Shown piece by piece: positions 1 to 10,462 of a DNA stretch of 64,000 nucleotides; the stretch's first letter is position 1; each line of letters starts with the position of its first letter. The notes beneath the pieces are model-generated. The model was not told the origin of the DNA, did no database searches, and was given only the letters and a program-made list of their open reading frames with translations. The translations under genes and the position numbers were made by a program. The DNA comes from Neoechinorhynchus agilis (lineage: Eukaryota > Acanthocephala): assembly GCA_051530055.1 (NCBI GenBank), contig CM121341.1:8680001-8744000 (forward strand). The letters are read 5' to 3'.

Positions 1-225
1 TAATTTTTAGAAATTAGTGATTTCACGGAATCTGTTTATATTCAAAACCTATTTTAGCAGGATTGAAAATGCGCAAAATAACAATTTAATTTTCATTTTA
101 GTCCAAAGCTTTTTTAATGATCATTTTTATTTCACAAAAAAATTAATTCTTTTTAGGAAATTAGTGATTTCACGGAAATCTACGAATTTATGTATTGCGA
201 AAAAAAACCTATTTTAGCAGTGCGC
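1..225. repeat. Imperfect direct duplication of about 70 bp
   Basis: Two related blocks at about 1-60 and 150-222 share the core AAATTAGTGATTTCACGGA and the downstream core CCTATTTTAGCAG, offset by about 152 bp. No coding potential was recognised. The left copy begins at the window edge, so the repeat may extend further left. Confidence 0.6.
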
Positions 226-2690
226 AATGTTCGTGAATACTTATTTACTTTAAAAATGAAAAAAAATAGACTCGATAGTAATGTAAGTTCTTTGCAAGCC
301 GTATTAGAGATATCGTATTTTTTTATCAGACATTCCGGAAGTAGTTGATAATCAGATATGTCTTAGGCGATGCCTCTGCAAGATTTCCCTTTTCGGCAGA
401 TTTGGTTTTCTATAAAAAGCCTTGGACGCAAAATTCCTCATTTCGAGGATGATTCCTTGAGTTCTTAGCGTACATCGAAATGCCAGTTCAAGAATCGATT
501 TCTAGTTAATATGCTTACATTGGCGCCATGAGCTAAAAAAATTCAATTGCTTCTTTTACTTCTTGAGTGTTTTGAACGCATTGAATTCTGTATATTACAT
601 CGTTTCAATAAGAGAGAGAGAGTATTTTTAAGAGAATAAGGATTAGAAGTCGATCAATACGACTGTTTATTTAGATGGGGAAAAAATGAAGAAACATAAA
701 AAAGGCAACGATGGATCGGTATTGAGCGACGTTAATCCAGAATGGATTCTTTAAATCCCAACCAAAAAAGCGGTTGCGTTTGATGAGCACTTTTTAGTTA
801 TGCTACATGAGAAAACTCAACAAATGACTTCACGTCTACAAATGTCGAACTTTACCACTTTTTTTGCTCTTTAAAGGTCACGGCGGGAACTAAATTTACG
901 GTGTCTCATAGTTGGTCCACCGCTGGTGTTCCCGGAAACATCTAGTACCTCCTCTATGTAATCGTCTGCTTTATGTGCTGCTACGGCACACCGTCTGCTT
1001 ATGCTTTCCTCCTTCTTCGGTTATTACAAACGTGACAGTCGTTAAGATGCTTTAATGAGCTCTACTCAACCCAAACTTTATGGAACTTTGATTTTTAAAA
1101 ATCATTCGGGATCGTTTTATTGCTGCAGGTCGTCGTATTTGAATCCGTTTCCCTTTCTCAACCTTTTGACGAATTAAAAATGGTTCAATATTTGTTCATC
1201 TCTTTTTGATTTATATCAATAACAACATTAGTAATCAAACTAGGAAAGGAATTGACACTGAGGTTATTGACTTTTGACCAAAAGTAACCTCAACCGGCAA
1301 TTTAAACACTTCGTACGTTGCACTTTTTCCAACATTTCTATATACATTTCAAGTACCTAATCACAAACGGTGACTACTTAGGCATATAGAAAATTTATTG
1401 AAATAATTAAATCAAGAGTTTAAAGCTTCATTTTCATACTAAGAACCAAAACAGCATTTGTTTCTTCATTTTTAAGAGTGAAACTTTTCATTTTGACAAC
1501 GAGACGTGAGGATATTATCATTAAATCGCCCGAAATTTCACATCAAACGCGTTCCATCCTTCACTTAGTCTTAAATAAAAAATTCTTTTCGAGTGTGTCC
1601 GATCTCTACAAATTTTACTCTACGGATATCCCGTATTTTGCAACCTTTCCAAATCATAAATTCATCGCCTTGAGATGCCTCACTTACCGAGGGTCTTTAT
1701 AAGATTTTCGTCAACCTTTTTTTAGCGATATCTAGTGAAACTTGTAAGCTTTAAGCGGATTTTTAATGTTTTAGCTTTGCAGCCTAAAAACGTTAGTTGT
1801 TGTTTTACAATGAAACATCGATTATCCGAAACGTCGATTTTATCCGAAAAAGCCCTACTAATCAATTATTGTTGATAGATAAGAGAATCAGAAACTTTAT
1901 AGCGAAAAGAAGGTATCCAAAAGTACAGAGGCGATCAAAAAGTGATTATTTTAAACACCAAAAGCTTGATATCTTTATTTTTTTGAAAGCAACTCTTTCA
2001 TTTACACACACAACAACAAAACGTTTCAATAATCACCACCGTCCACGAAAAAGAGGCATCACTCTCCCCTCAGTGATCGCGACCACACTCGCTGCGTTTC
2101 CTCTTTAGATCGCGACCACACAATGTTTTGGCGCAGGAAGGCACCAGCTCTTGTGTTCCCTGTCTTGGCCTGGATTCTACTCTGCATAACTCCTTCTTCC
2201 GAGCGCACCCCGAGTCTCCACTCCAAAGGGTACAAAAACGTGAAACCTACTTAATTCTTTATATTCGCCACCTTGTGGTCCTCCGCGGCAGTTGCCGCTC
2301 CCCCTGGGGACTGCACCACAAACCTCCTGTTGCTGATAAAAAATAAAAGAATTTATTGATTCGGATTGGTTTCGGAACCAAAGTTGTATCAGAAAGTAAT
2401 TTTTGGAGTTCAACTTTTTCGATATATTTAAATCTACTACGTTTTATGCAGGGAGAGGGGTTAGATTATGATCATCTCACGTATTTTTCACAAGTCATCT
2501 AAAAAGGTTGGCGACTAGAATTATAATCACCATAACCTCTCCAATTCTCTTCTTTTTGTTTTGATTCGAATCATTTTTTAAAAACGTAGTTTTAAAGTAT
2601 CGTTTGAGACTAGTTTTTTTTAGATTACTCCTGGCTACTTTCCGTTACAGAAACGCTCAGACTAGAATATTATAGTAAAAGTTAAAACAG
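226..2690. other. No recognised gene
   Basis: AT-rich sequence with only short open frames on both strands. None shows a recognisable domain, credible ATG context or splice-linked partner. A stretch near 2340-2400 resembles one arm of the hairpin MITE at 31445-31660. The segment 2030-2340 is less AT-rich but could not be assigned. Confidence 0.5.
2340..2412. mobile_element. Partial arm of hairpin MITE (family A)
   Basis: The core AAAGAATTTATTGATTC followed by GATTGGTTTCG matches the arms of the complete elements at 14891-15026 and 31445-31660. The opposite arm is not found nearby, so this looks like a solo or decayed arm. Confidence 0.5.
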
Positions 2691-2691
2691 T

Positions 2692-2877
2692 TTATCGTCT
2701 TTTCCTAAGCTCCTCGAATCGTTTATTAAGTTCGTCAAAATCCAAGCCCAGTTCGCGATTAGACAATGGTTGCTGTGGTAGTTGTGTATTTGGGACCGAA
2801 GGAAGGCTCAAATGGTCTGATTTTAGAAAGTCAAACTTTGTTCCACTGAATCCCAAATGCTGCGTTGGCGTACCTCC
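2692..2877 (-). CDS. IST1-like terminal exon (ESCRT-III-associated), isolated
   Basis: On the minus strand an open frame of about 60 codons ends in LDFDELNKRFEELRKRR and a TAA at 2692-2694. IST1 proteins end in just this kind of MIT-interacting motif (a DFDDL..RFEELKKK pattern), which binds VPS4 and other MIT-domain proteins in ESCRT-III-driven membrane scission. The residues before it are Pro/Gln/Ser-rich, like the IST1 linker. A possible acceptor lies near 2875-2877. The N-terminal IST1 helical domain was not found upstream: that DNA carries the opposite-strand LASP-like exons and then the SLC17 gene. The fragment is therefore a gene end with distant exons, or a displaced relic. The assignment rests on the terminal motif only. 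Confidence 0.5.
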   Translation of the reverse strand, partial: GGTPTQHLGFSGTKFDFLKSDHLSLPSVPNTQLPQQPLSNRELGLDFDELNKRFEELRKRR

Positions 2878-2971
2878 CCGCGAAATATAAATCAGATATC
2901 TTTTTATGTGACACCCTTACGATTTTCTCTGTCGATGATTCTTAAATTTCAGTTTCAATTAGCCATGTTTT

Positions 2972-3028
2972 AAAAAAAGTTCGGCCTTTTGGTTGGCCTT
3001 CTTCAACGAAAAGGCCGAATTTTTTTTT
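2972..3028. other. Perfect hairpin flanked by A and T runs
   Basis: TTCGGCCTTTT (2980-2990) pairs with AAAAGGCCGAA (3009-3019) around an 18-nt loop. The flanking A run (2972-2978) and T run (3020-3028) lengthen the stem to about 19 pairs with one bulged G. It lies between the IST1-like terminal exon and the first visible LASP-like exon. Function unknown: it could be a small foldback repeat or an RNA structure. Confidence 0.5.
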
Positions 3029-3095
3029 AATATAAATCTATAATTGTAGCCGAAACCACAATGAATAGATTCTTAAATCGTCTTATTCAAAATAG

Positions 3096-3694
3096 GTGGT
3101 TTATCACCGTGATTTCGAAAAGCAACGTGGTAAGCACAATGTTAGTTGGCACCAATCTCCACCAGAAATAAAGGAATATCCAAGTGATGACTTTTTTAAA
3201 ATCTGCCAAGGTACATGACCGTGTGGGTTTTTTGGTACTTTTAATTTTTTTAAGGAGAATTGCTAAGGAAACGAGAAGTACGTGGCAGTCCCGACTACGA
3301 TTCATTGTCTGCTGAGTTGGAACTGCCCACTGTTTCGCCTTCATCAGTAGCCGGCAATACTACATCCACATCGTACAGACCTCTCTTTATGGCCAATGGA
3401 ACTGCTCGTACACGGCGTGATTCATGTGAAGACAGAACCAGTTCATCGCATTCTACAAGTGCCCTCGCCACCACCACCACCACCACCTCGACCGATTCCA
3501 ATAAATTATCCCGAAAATTTACAGTACAGGCTGCATATAGTTACGAAGCCTGTGAAAATGATGAACTCTCGTTCAAACAAGGAGATATCATCCTTGACTG
3601 TGAGTATGTCGACCAAGGATGGATGATTGGAACTCATGCGAAAACCAAACTTTGTGGAATGTTACCTTCCAATTACGTTATACAACTATTGTAG
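3096..3694 (+). CDS. LASP/nebulin-family protein, 3' end with SH3 domain
   Basis: Two exons, 3096-3210 and 3255-3694, are joined by a 44-nt GT-AG intron. The first begins after an acceptor (AAAATAG) with VVYHRDFEKQRGK, which resembles a nebulin-type repeat (YHEEFEK in LASP). The second has a Ser/Thr-rich linker with a run of six Thr, then a C-terminal SH3 domain: ALYDY-like AAYSYEA, the acidic ELSFKQGD segment, the DQGWMIG tryptophan motif and GMLPSNYV. This order, nebulin repeat - linker - SH3 at the extreme C-terminus, is that of LASP/nebulin actin-binding scaffolds. The N-terminal LIM domain expected for LASP was not seen in the 3 kb upstream, so 5' exons are missing or far away. It converges on the SLC17 gene, with about 200 bp between the stop codons. 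Confidence 0.75.
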
Positions 3695-3901
3695 AGACAT
3701 TTGAAAAGTCCCAATTAAACATTTTCGATATCTAATAGACTTGAATTCAATGGGGTTTTTGTAATCTCTTCTTTGGCCGTCACTTTGGAAACTTCTAATT
3801 TTCAACTATTGAAGTATTAGTGGTAAAATGGAGATGCCAGAATGTTTCAATGAATCGTCGTTTAAGATTGATTTTATTTTCGTGTGGAATTGTGTCGGTA
3901 C

Positions 3902-5731
3902 TTATATGGTTGGTCCATCATTGATTGGAATCCTTATATGGCCTTCTTCGTTATCATCGCTATCGTCGCTATCATCGAATTGATCTTCAACTTCGATGTC
4001 TTCGAATTTAGGTAGATCATCGAGCATCGTAACATCGTCTTTCATCTTTTGCTTCTTTATCTTTTTTCTAGCTTTATTGGTTAAATCTTGAGCTTCTTGC
4101 ATTTTCCGATCTGCAGACATATCCTTTTTGCTCGTTGGATCCCTAATCTCCTCTTCCTCCATGTAGAATTGTGGCAAAGCAGTCCCAAAAAATAAAAACT
4201 CAATTCCTGCTATGAAGTACATAACGCCAGCAATAATAAATACATTCCTCCATTGAGCTTGCGTGTGCTATGTGAAACTCGATTGAGAAATATCGGGTTT
4301 TTTTAACATTGAAATTACCTGTTTGGTCATTGCACTGGTAACGTAGGGCGCTATTATGCCCGGAATCGATCCAATGGCATTAGCCATCCCGAAAACAATG
4401 CCGGCGATCGATCCCCCGATATCATTGCAGACGCACATGAATCCAGCTCCGAATGTTACACCACTGAGTTGTTTCGTTTAAAACTAAGATTTCTTGTTTA
4501 GACTTACAATAAAGCCCCGGAAATGGAGTAGAGTGCGACGGCAACCTCCGTAGATTTTGCGAATCCAATCGCTATAGTCATAATACCGGGACCGAATGCA
4601 CCTTTTTTGAGTCGAATAAACGTTGTTATTTCAAACATTGAGCTTACCAATACTATTAGCCAATTTCCTCACCGCAGTCCTACTCAAGATTTGTCTGGAG
4701 ATCAGCACATCGGCAACAAGTCCCGAAGACGTGGTCGTTAACCAAATAAGGAGAAATGGAATGCAAGAAATGAACCCGGTTTCCTTTATGTCGAATTTCA
4801 GGACGTGCTTCATATATGTTGGAGTGTTTGTCAGCATTATATAGAATCCCCAATTGACAAGGGTATGGTAGGCATCGTGGGCTATAAAGGCTCGACTCTT
4901 TAGAATCTTGAGCCATGGAATCTATTTTTTTTGGAAAAACCTATGATAGATCAATGACGGTTTATAGAAGGTACCTTTCGGAAGCTAATGGGTCGTCTTG
5001 GAACGGTGTTTCGAAGAATATAATCTTTCTCTTTTTGAGACACAAATGGGTGCTTTTGTGGATCTGTTCTGAACAGAACCACCCAGAGGATACACCATGT
5101 AAACGTTAACATGGCTGTATATTTTTTGCCATTGAAGTGATAGGTTGTGTAAAAGCGATACGAACCATTCAAGTAAAATAAAGCCGCCCAACTTGGTCCA
5201 AATCCTATTCCTTTGTGGCATAAATGCCCTCCAATAGCGTAACAAAATACACTTCCAAGATGGGATCCTTTAAGAACTAGCGTATTCTAACTTTTCGGTA
5301 TACCGTTTGTACCTGATACAGCGAATCCGATTAGGATACTTCTATCAGCTGCAGGGGCCCATCTCGACCATAACTGAGTCAAACTTGGGAATATCACTCC
5401 CTAGATCGCTTTATCATAACGATTAAAAACAAAAGATTACCGCACTTAGGCTGATCAAAAGACACATTGTTCGTACCAGTGGCTGATTATATAAATAGAA
5501 CTCGTAATAACTCGGTTTTGAGAAGTCCAATAGCTCAGTTCCGTTAAGCAGAGGTAGTGATGGAAGATTGGGACCACGGACGACTTCCTCTCTGGTGATC
5601 GAAATCGCTCTATCAGCCTGCATGTCTGAAATTCTATTTTTATGGTTGAAAAGAACGCATGAGACGTGAAGACACCGCAAAACTATGTATCGATTTAATT
5701 GATTCCAGAAACTGCGAACCAGAGAAGACAT
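3902..5731 (-). CDS. SLC17-family (sialin/phosphate-like) MFS transporter, N-terminus aberrant
   Basis: Eight exons on the minus strand: 5441-5731, 5313-5400, 5166-5276, 4975-5114, 4648-4921, 4508-4601, 4319-4463 and 3902-4267. Introns are 36-53 nt and phases are consistent; one donor (at 5165) is a weak GTTCGT. SLC17 carriers are 12-helix organic-anion transporters of plasma or lysosomal/vesicle membranes. Diagnostic stretches are GVIFPSLTQLWSRWAP, GPSWAALFYL followed by a hydrophobic helix, HPFVSQKEKDYI, SRAFIAHDAYHTLVNWGFY and NDIGGSIAGIVFGMANAIGSI. The C-terminus is acidic and Lys-rich and ends near 3902. The first exon holds an RYIV start resembling helix 1, but helices 2-3 cannot be recognised. 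The only upstream ATGs fall in sequence shared with the 3' end of a LINE relic. The gene may be 5'-truncated or its true first exons may lie beyond the LINE. Confidence 0.8.
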
Positions 5732-7430
5732 TTGCTTTCTAGCCACGGGAATACGGTGACGTCATCCGGACGACAACCATCGAGTCGGCACAATTTGCTT
5801 GGCTCTATAATGTTTGGGACGTTTATCGTATTCAGGGCACACGAAATTACGTCGTTCATTTCAGCATGTCGTGAGAAACGACCCCCTGATTTGTTGCAAA
5901 CAAGGCCATGTCTCCCCAGTGGATCCACGATCATTCCACGCTGGCAACGATGTTCGACACAAATCGGTAGACCTAATCTGAGGGACACTCCGATCCGAAC
6001 TGCTTCGTCTACGAAGAGCGTTCCCACGGAGTAAGGCTTCTAACCATGCTCCCGGTTCTTGCAGAGACTGCCAGCAATCTAGCCCGGTCGACCTCGTCGC
6101 GAGAGCCTGAAATTAGAGAACTATGAGCTCGGGCGACTAAAGATTTATGCCAGATAGATTGCTTTAGGCCATTCATGGGAACTTGGTTGTAATCCGTCTT
6201 CTCCCACAATTCCTGGACCGCTACTAGAAATTCGTCCGCTAAACAGAACTGGGATCCCAATATACGTTTTATCAGATCCCGAATCCCATCGAATGATCAT
6301 AAAAACGCGGAAAACGACACATCTGCTGTTTTTCGAATACCCAAGGCACCCGACGACACCGGCAATGAAGCTTGTCGCCGGGCCTCGTCTGATAGCTTGA
6401 TATTTAAAATGTGCTCGGGACAGGCCGTCACAATGTCATCGAGCTTCTTTAACTTATCGACGTGCGTGAAGAAGGAAGCCGTACGCAGTTTATAAAGTAG
6501 TTTCGGGATGAAGAGGGTATTCTTGATCATGAATAGAGCCAATCGTGATGTTCGGGAGTATTTGGTCGATTTCATTTTCCAAATTAGAATCAAAAACGCA
6601 ACTCCCTAGAAGACTCAGCCGGAATAGAGTGATCAATTCTAAACCGGGTGCCAGATTTCGAAAACTTTTGACGATTTCGCTCTGCGCTGAGAGCGGCACG
6701 GTGAATGGAATTGAAGGCATTTGTAAAGTCGCACTTCAAAATCACACACTGCGTTGAACTATTGGTGATGAAGTGGCGGAGTGCGTGGACAATGGCTTCG
6801 GACCCGCAGGGTGTGCAGAATCCCAGTTGGACTGGGTGAAGTTGCTGCCCTATCCCTTCTGCAATACGTTTGCAAAGGATTTTACTTGCGAGCCGACGTA
6901 GAACAGAGCCAACGGCGATAAAACGAATCCCACTAGTCTTTTTGTTCAAAGCGCACAAAGATGCGCCAAAAAATAACTCAACTGCCCGAGGATGTAAATT
7001 TGCTTCGATGAAAAGGTCGACTAGTCGACAAAGATTGGTAGCGAGGGAGTGGTCTGCATCTCCAACTGAGAACGACATCATATCCTTTAGGTGCTGAGGA
7101 CGAAGCCCAATGACCATAGCCGTGGGCGAAGGAGGATATGGCCATTCTCAGTTCAACTGTCGAAGTGGAGTGTCTTTGAGGGACGGAACATGCAGGAATT
7201 TCTGTTTGGGTTGAACTTTGCGGATGTTTCAACTTTAAACCCTGAAGTGTGGAGGGCGAATAACTTTGTCTAATCTTCTCGGATATCCAAATGAACCTGG
7301 GTTCTCCTCTACAAACAATAGCCACCCACTTTCCCACAAGAACGGACTTCCCACTCCACCGAACTCGTAATCTACTCCAAAAGTCACATTCATTTAACAA
7401 ATCAGAACTCGAGTGTTTACGAGGACCCAA
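5705..7430 (-). mobile_element. Non-LTR retrotransposon (LINE) relic, RT to C-terminus
   Basis: Reading from 7430 down, consecutive minus-strand frames give RT finger/palm sequence (LNKKTSGIRFIAVGSVLRRL near 6950, then KCDFTNAFNSIHR near 6710). These are followed by thumb/connector sequence (LPVSSGALGIRKTADVSF near 6330) and a conserved C-terminal part (SRDEVDRARLLAVSA, then VSLRLGLPICVEHRC, then IEPSKLCRLDG near 5780). The coding path changes frame several times, so the copy is dead, and no endonuclease domain is recognised. The right end stops abruptly at the start of the SLC17 gene. Four other relics of the same protein family occur in the window. Confidence 0.85.
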
Positions 7431-8029
7431 AGTTACATGGAACCCAATTTTTCTCGTTAATTAAGAAATAGACGTGTTATTATACGATTATATTTTGTGA
7501 ATTTAACTCTCAATGCCAATACAGACTGAAATAGTGTCTGAAATGGCGTGCCCTCGATGGGTTCGATAATTAAAAAGTATTCTTGGTTTGTTCGCTCCAG
7601 CCAGACTTCAAAATCAGACTGATTGTTGACTTTTGCTAAAAAAAGTAACGTTTTTCCTAAATTCCTTTAATGTAAACACTTGCAAATCAAATATACTCAA
7701 TACCGTATTTTTGAGATTCAATCACTTAGAGTCGCTTTAAGATATTGGTTTGCTGTGTGCCTTCTTAGAAAGGAAAAAGTCGAGTAAGAGACGGTTTAAA
7801 CACTCAATGAAAATAGACGGTTTTCTTCGGGTTTGTTTTTATTTGAGCGTGGAACATAAAAAAGAAGACAGCAAACAACTTAATTTGTTTCAAGTGTATT
7901 AGTCAACAACCTCATTTTCGCCAGTTTTTTTTTCGTTATTAAAGTGCAGATTAAGACTCAAATAGAAATAATGTTACGTTTATTGTTTTCGATCGAAGAT
8001 GCATTTCGGTAGTAGCGTTTGTGTTTACT
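7431..8029. other. Intergenic, no recognised gene
   Basis: AT-rich DNA between the LINE relic and the LRR gene. No domain-bearing frame was seen. It presumably includes the LRR gene promoter. Confidence 0.4.
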
Positions 8030-8599
8030 ATGAGCATTGTTTTGGTATTGCCACACCTCCAATTGCATATATTGGCCGATCACTACCATAATCTTACGAT
8101 GAATTCAAAACAGGCAAATTTCTTGCAATCATTAAGAGAAGGAAACCAATCCAATACATCCCAGGAATCTAAATCGGGGATGACGGGAATGCAAATCACT
8201 GGGAGAGTGAAATGTTTAAGCGACGATATCTTCAAATTTACTGAACTGTGCTCTCTAGTAATAAGCAATAACTTAGTGACAAACATTTCGCCTCTAATAA
8301 AAAACCTTGTGAAACTCCAAGTCCTGGACGCCACGAATAATCGCCTTCTTGCTTTACCGAAAGAGATTGGTGATCTTACAAATCTTAGAGAACTTATGGT
8401 TTCGCAAAACAATATCAAAAAAATTCCTTTAGAATTGTGCAAGTTAAAAAACTTGACTTGCTTTGAAATTGACGACAATCCATTGGATGAATCGATTTTT
8501 AAAATATCCCATGAACAAGGAGCACAGGGATTGCTACGATACCTCCACAATTCACTTGATCAACAGTCGGCTAACAAGGATAGCAACGATGTCGTCTAG
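8030..8599 (+). CDS. Small leucine-rich-repeat protein
   Basis: A single open exon of about 190 codons. A nearer ATG at 8099 gives a 166-residue product without the hydrophobic leader, and is the more likely start because the LRR homology begins after it. At least four SHOC2/LRRC-type repeats are visible: LCSLVISNNLVTNISPLI, LQVLDATNNRLLALPKEIG, LRELMVSQNNIKKIPLELC and LTCFEIDDNPLDESI. The tail EQGAQGLLRYLHNS resembles the repeat-capping GT..LLKYL segment found after many intracellular LRR arrays. No kinase, GTPase or membrane domain is present. It is likely a cytosolic interaction module. The exact family (LRRC40, SHOC2 or another) cannot be settled. Confidence 0.7.
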   Translation: MSIVLVLPHLQLHILADHYHNLTMNSKQANFLQSLREGNQSNTSQESKSGMTGMQITGRVKCLSDDIFKFTELCSLVISNNLVTNISPLIKNLVKLQVLDATNNRLLALPKEIGDLTNLRELMVSQNNIKKIPLELCKLKNLTCFEIDDNPLDESIFKISHEQGAQGLLRYLHNSLDQQSANKDSNDVV

Positions 8600-8734
8600 G
8601 AGAGATTGATCGAGGTTTAATAAAATCATAGTACGAATTTCACTGATAACGAAGACAAATTAATTGAACAGCTTTTTATTAAATGTATATTGGCATTTGC
8701 AAAAGAAAACAACGTGGATGCTCTGATTTCAGTC

Positions 8735-8888
8735 AATAAAAAAAGTCGATTTTATAATTTTGATTTCAAAACAGTCTCAATTCACAATAAAAAAAGTCGA
8801 TTTTATAATTTTGATTTCAAAACAGTCTCAATTCACAATAAAAAAAGTCGATTTTATAATTTTGATTTCAAAACAGTCTCAATTCACA
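8735..8888. repeat. 51-bp tandem repeat, 3 copies
   Basis: Three nearly identical 51-bp units start at about 8735, 8786 and 8837 (core AAAAAAAGTCGATTTTATAA). The period is a multiple of three, so a repetitive frame stays open, but no start codon or homology supports translation. Confidence 0.85.
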
Positions 8889-9282
8889 GATTAAAATATG
8901 GCGTTCTGTAAGCTTTTGATTTGAACTAAGTAATTAATAATCCCATTTGATTTGAAGAACAAACTTCTGATCGAAAACTAATATCTTTGCTTTAAGTTAA
9001 TAGGTCTTATTCCATGCAATATTTGTCGCATGAGGAAAATAAAAATTATCATGGCTTTGCTCGTGATTATTTTTATCCATCTAGAATATATGAACTCTTG
9101 ATGTGAAAAATTTCGTTCAATTAAAGAATTCCGATTTTTTACCCGTCGATATTTTGTTAACCTTGTTATACGGAAAAATATTTGTTCGTTATAACAGTCA
9201 GAACTTCCATTGCCGTATAAAGATCAAGAAAAAAAGAACAATAATATTTACCTCTTGGATTATTATTTACGGGGGAAAAGCC

Positions 9283-9525
9283 ACTTTCCTTTCCTTAGTT
9301 TTGCCACTCCCTCGGATTCAAAAATTCACTGATTTATTTCCTCGATATTTCATGTCATCGGATAATTTATCCATTATCAAGGTTTGCCGTTCCAATCTAA
9401 TCGACTAGATTATAATGACAAACTTTAAGGAAATATCAGAATTTTCCGAGAGGTGAAATATCGGGGAAATAAATCATCAGCCAATTCAAATCTCAATGGA
9501 GTTTCAAAACTAAGAAAAAGGAAGA
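9283..9525. mobile_element. Foldback repeat, family C (copy 1)
   Basis: The reverse-oriented arm (TTAGTTTTGCCACTCCC at about 9297, then CACTGATTTATTTCC) faces the forward arm (CCGAGAGGTGAAATATCGG at about 9447, then AAATAAATCATCAGCC). Related arms recur at 9880-10055, 16215-16325, 16715-16790, 20805-21000 and 62083-62220. No coding content. Confidence 0.6.
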
Positions 9526-9837
9526 GTAATATTTATATAGAACGGATAAAATGTGTCCAGAATTCTGGTCTAAAACAAGGTTTAAACTATCCCGATCATT
9601 GTACGCGTTCTATACAGAGAATGCTTTAGAAAATGTACCGACAAGGTTAAGTTCTTCAATTGTTTTTTATAGGACGTGGAATACGCCCGAAACAATGAAG
9701 ATGGAATGCACTAATTAATGTCATATTGAAGATATTAAACTGAACAAATGCGATATTGCAAGTGTTCAATGGCTCTTCGGTGATCATCGTTGCAAACTTA
9801 TTGCGCTGCGTTTTTTACATGGCGTGAAATAAAGTGT

Positions 9838-10060
9838 TTTGGCTGCTGCTGCTGCTGCTGGTGATGAACTTGGATTATTATCTTCGTTGGAAAAGAGACT
9901 TTCTTTTTCTTAGTTTTGCAACCACCCGCGTAGAAAACTTACAAGAAATGACAAACTTTAAGGAAATATCGGAATTATCCGAGAGGTGAAATATCGGAGA
10001 AATAAATCATCAGCCAATTCAAATCTCAATGGGGTTTCAAATCTAAGAAAAAAGAACGTA
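9838..10060. mobile_element. Family C arm with (CTG)n microsatellite
   Basis: A short CTG run at 9841-9860 is followed by a second copy of the family C arm (about 9880-10055). Over the GACAAACTTTAAGGAAATATC to TCAGCCAATTCAAATCTC stretch it closely matches the 9417-9525 copy, in the same direction. Confidence 0.6.
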
Positions 10061-10462
10061 ACTAAATTTTGGATTTGCTTGGGTTTGTATAAGTCTTATG
10101 AAATCCCTGCGCGTTCTGTGTAGCTCTCGTTTTTTCTGGTCAATAAAGGCTAAACTTTGACTTTTATCCAATTGCTCCTTCGAGTGGATGTGTATTCTCA
10201 ATATTGAAATCTTCATTGCGAATTTTCAAGGTCTCAGCCTCGTTAATTCGATATTGAAAATACTAAATTTTTTACATGAATTAGGTTGTACGGATGTTCG
10301 GTTGGTGATTTTAATTAAAGATATTAAATGATGATGATGATGAACCTAAGGAGATTAGCATACCGTCTTAAATTACGTTCTTTAAATGAAGACTTAGCAC
10401 TCCGGCACCTCTTCACATATTGACGTGTTTTCTTAGTATTTTTTCCACTATCAATAAACATA
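10061..10462. other. No gene; short ATG microsatellite and MITE end
   Basis: A (GAT)n-type run lies at about 10327-10343. About 10395-10425 contains a CGGCACCTCTTCACATATTG end similar to the end of the family B elements at 15963-16210 and 17800-17990. Nothing coding was seen. Confidence 0.45.

Noticed and set aside
1478-1702. 74-codon frame on the plus strand
   Set aside because: No domain, no splice partner, AT-driven composition. One stretch resembles a decayed repeat near 61155.
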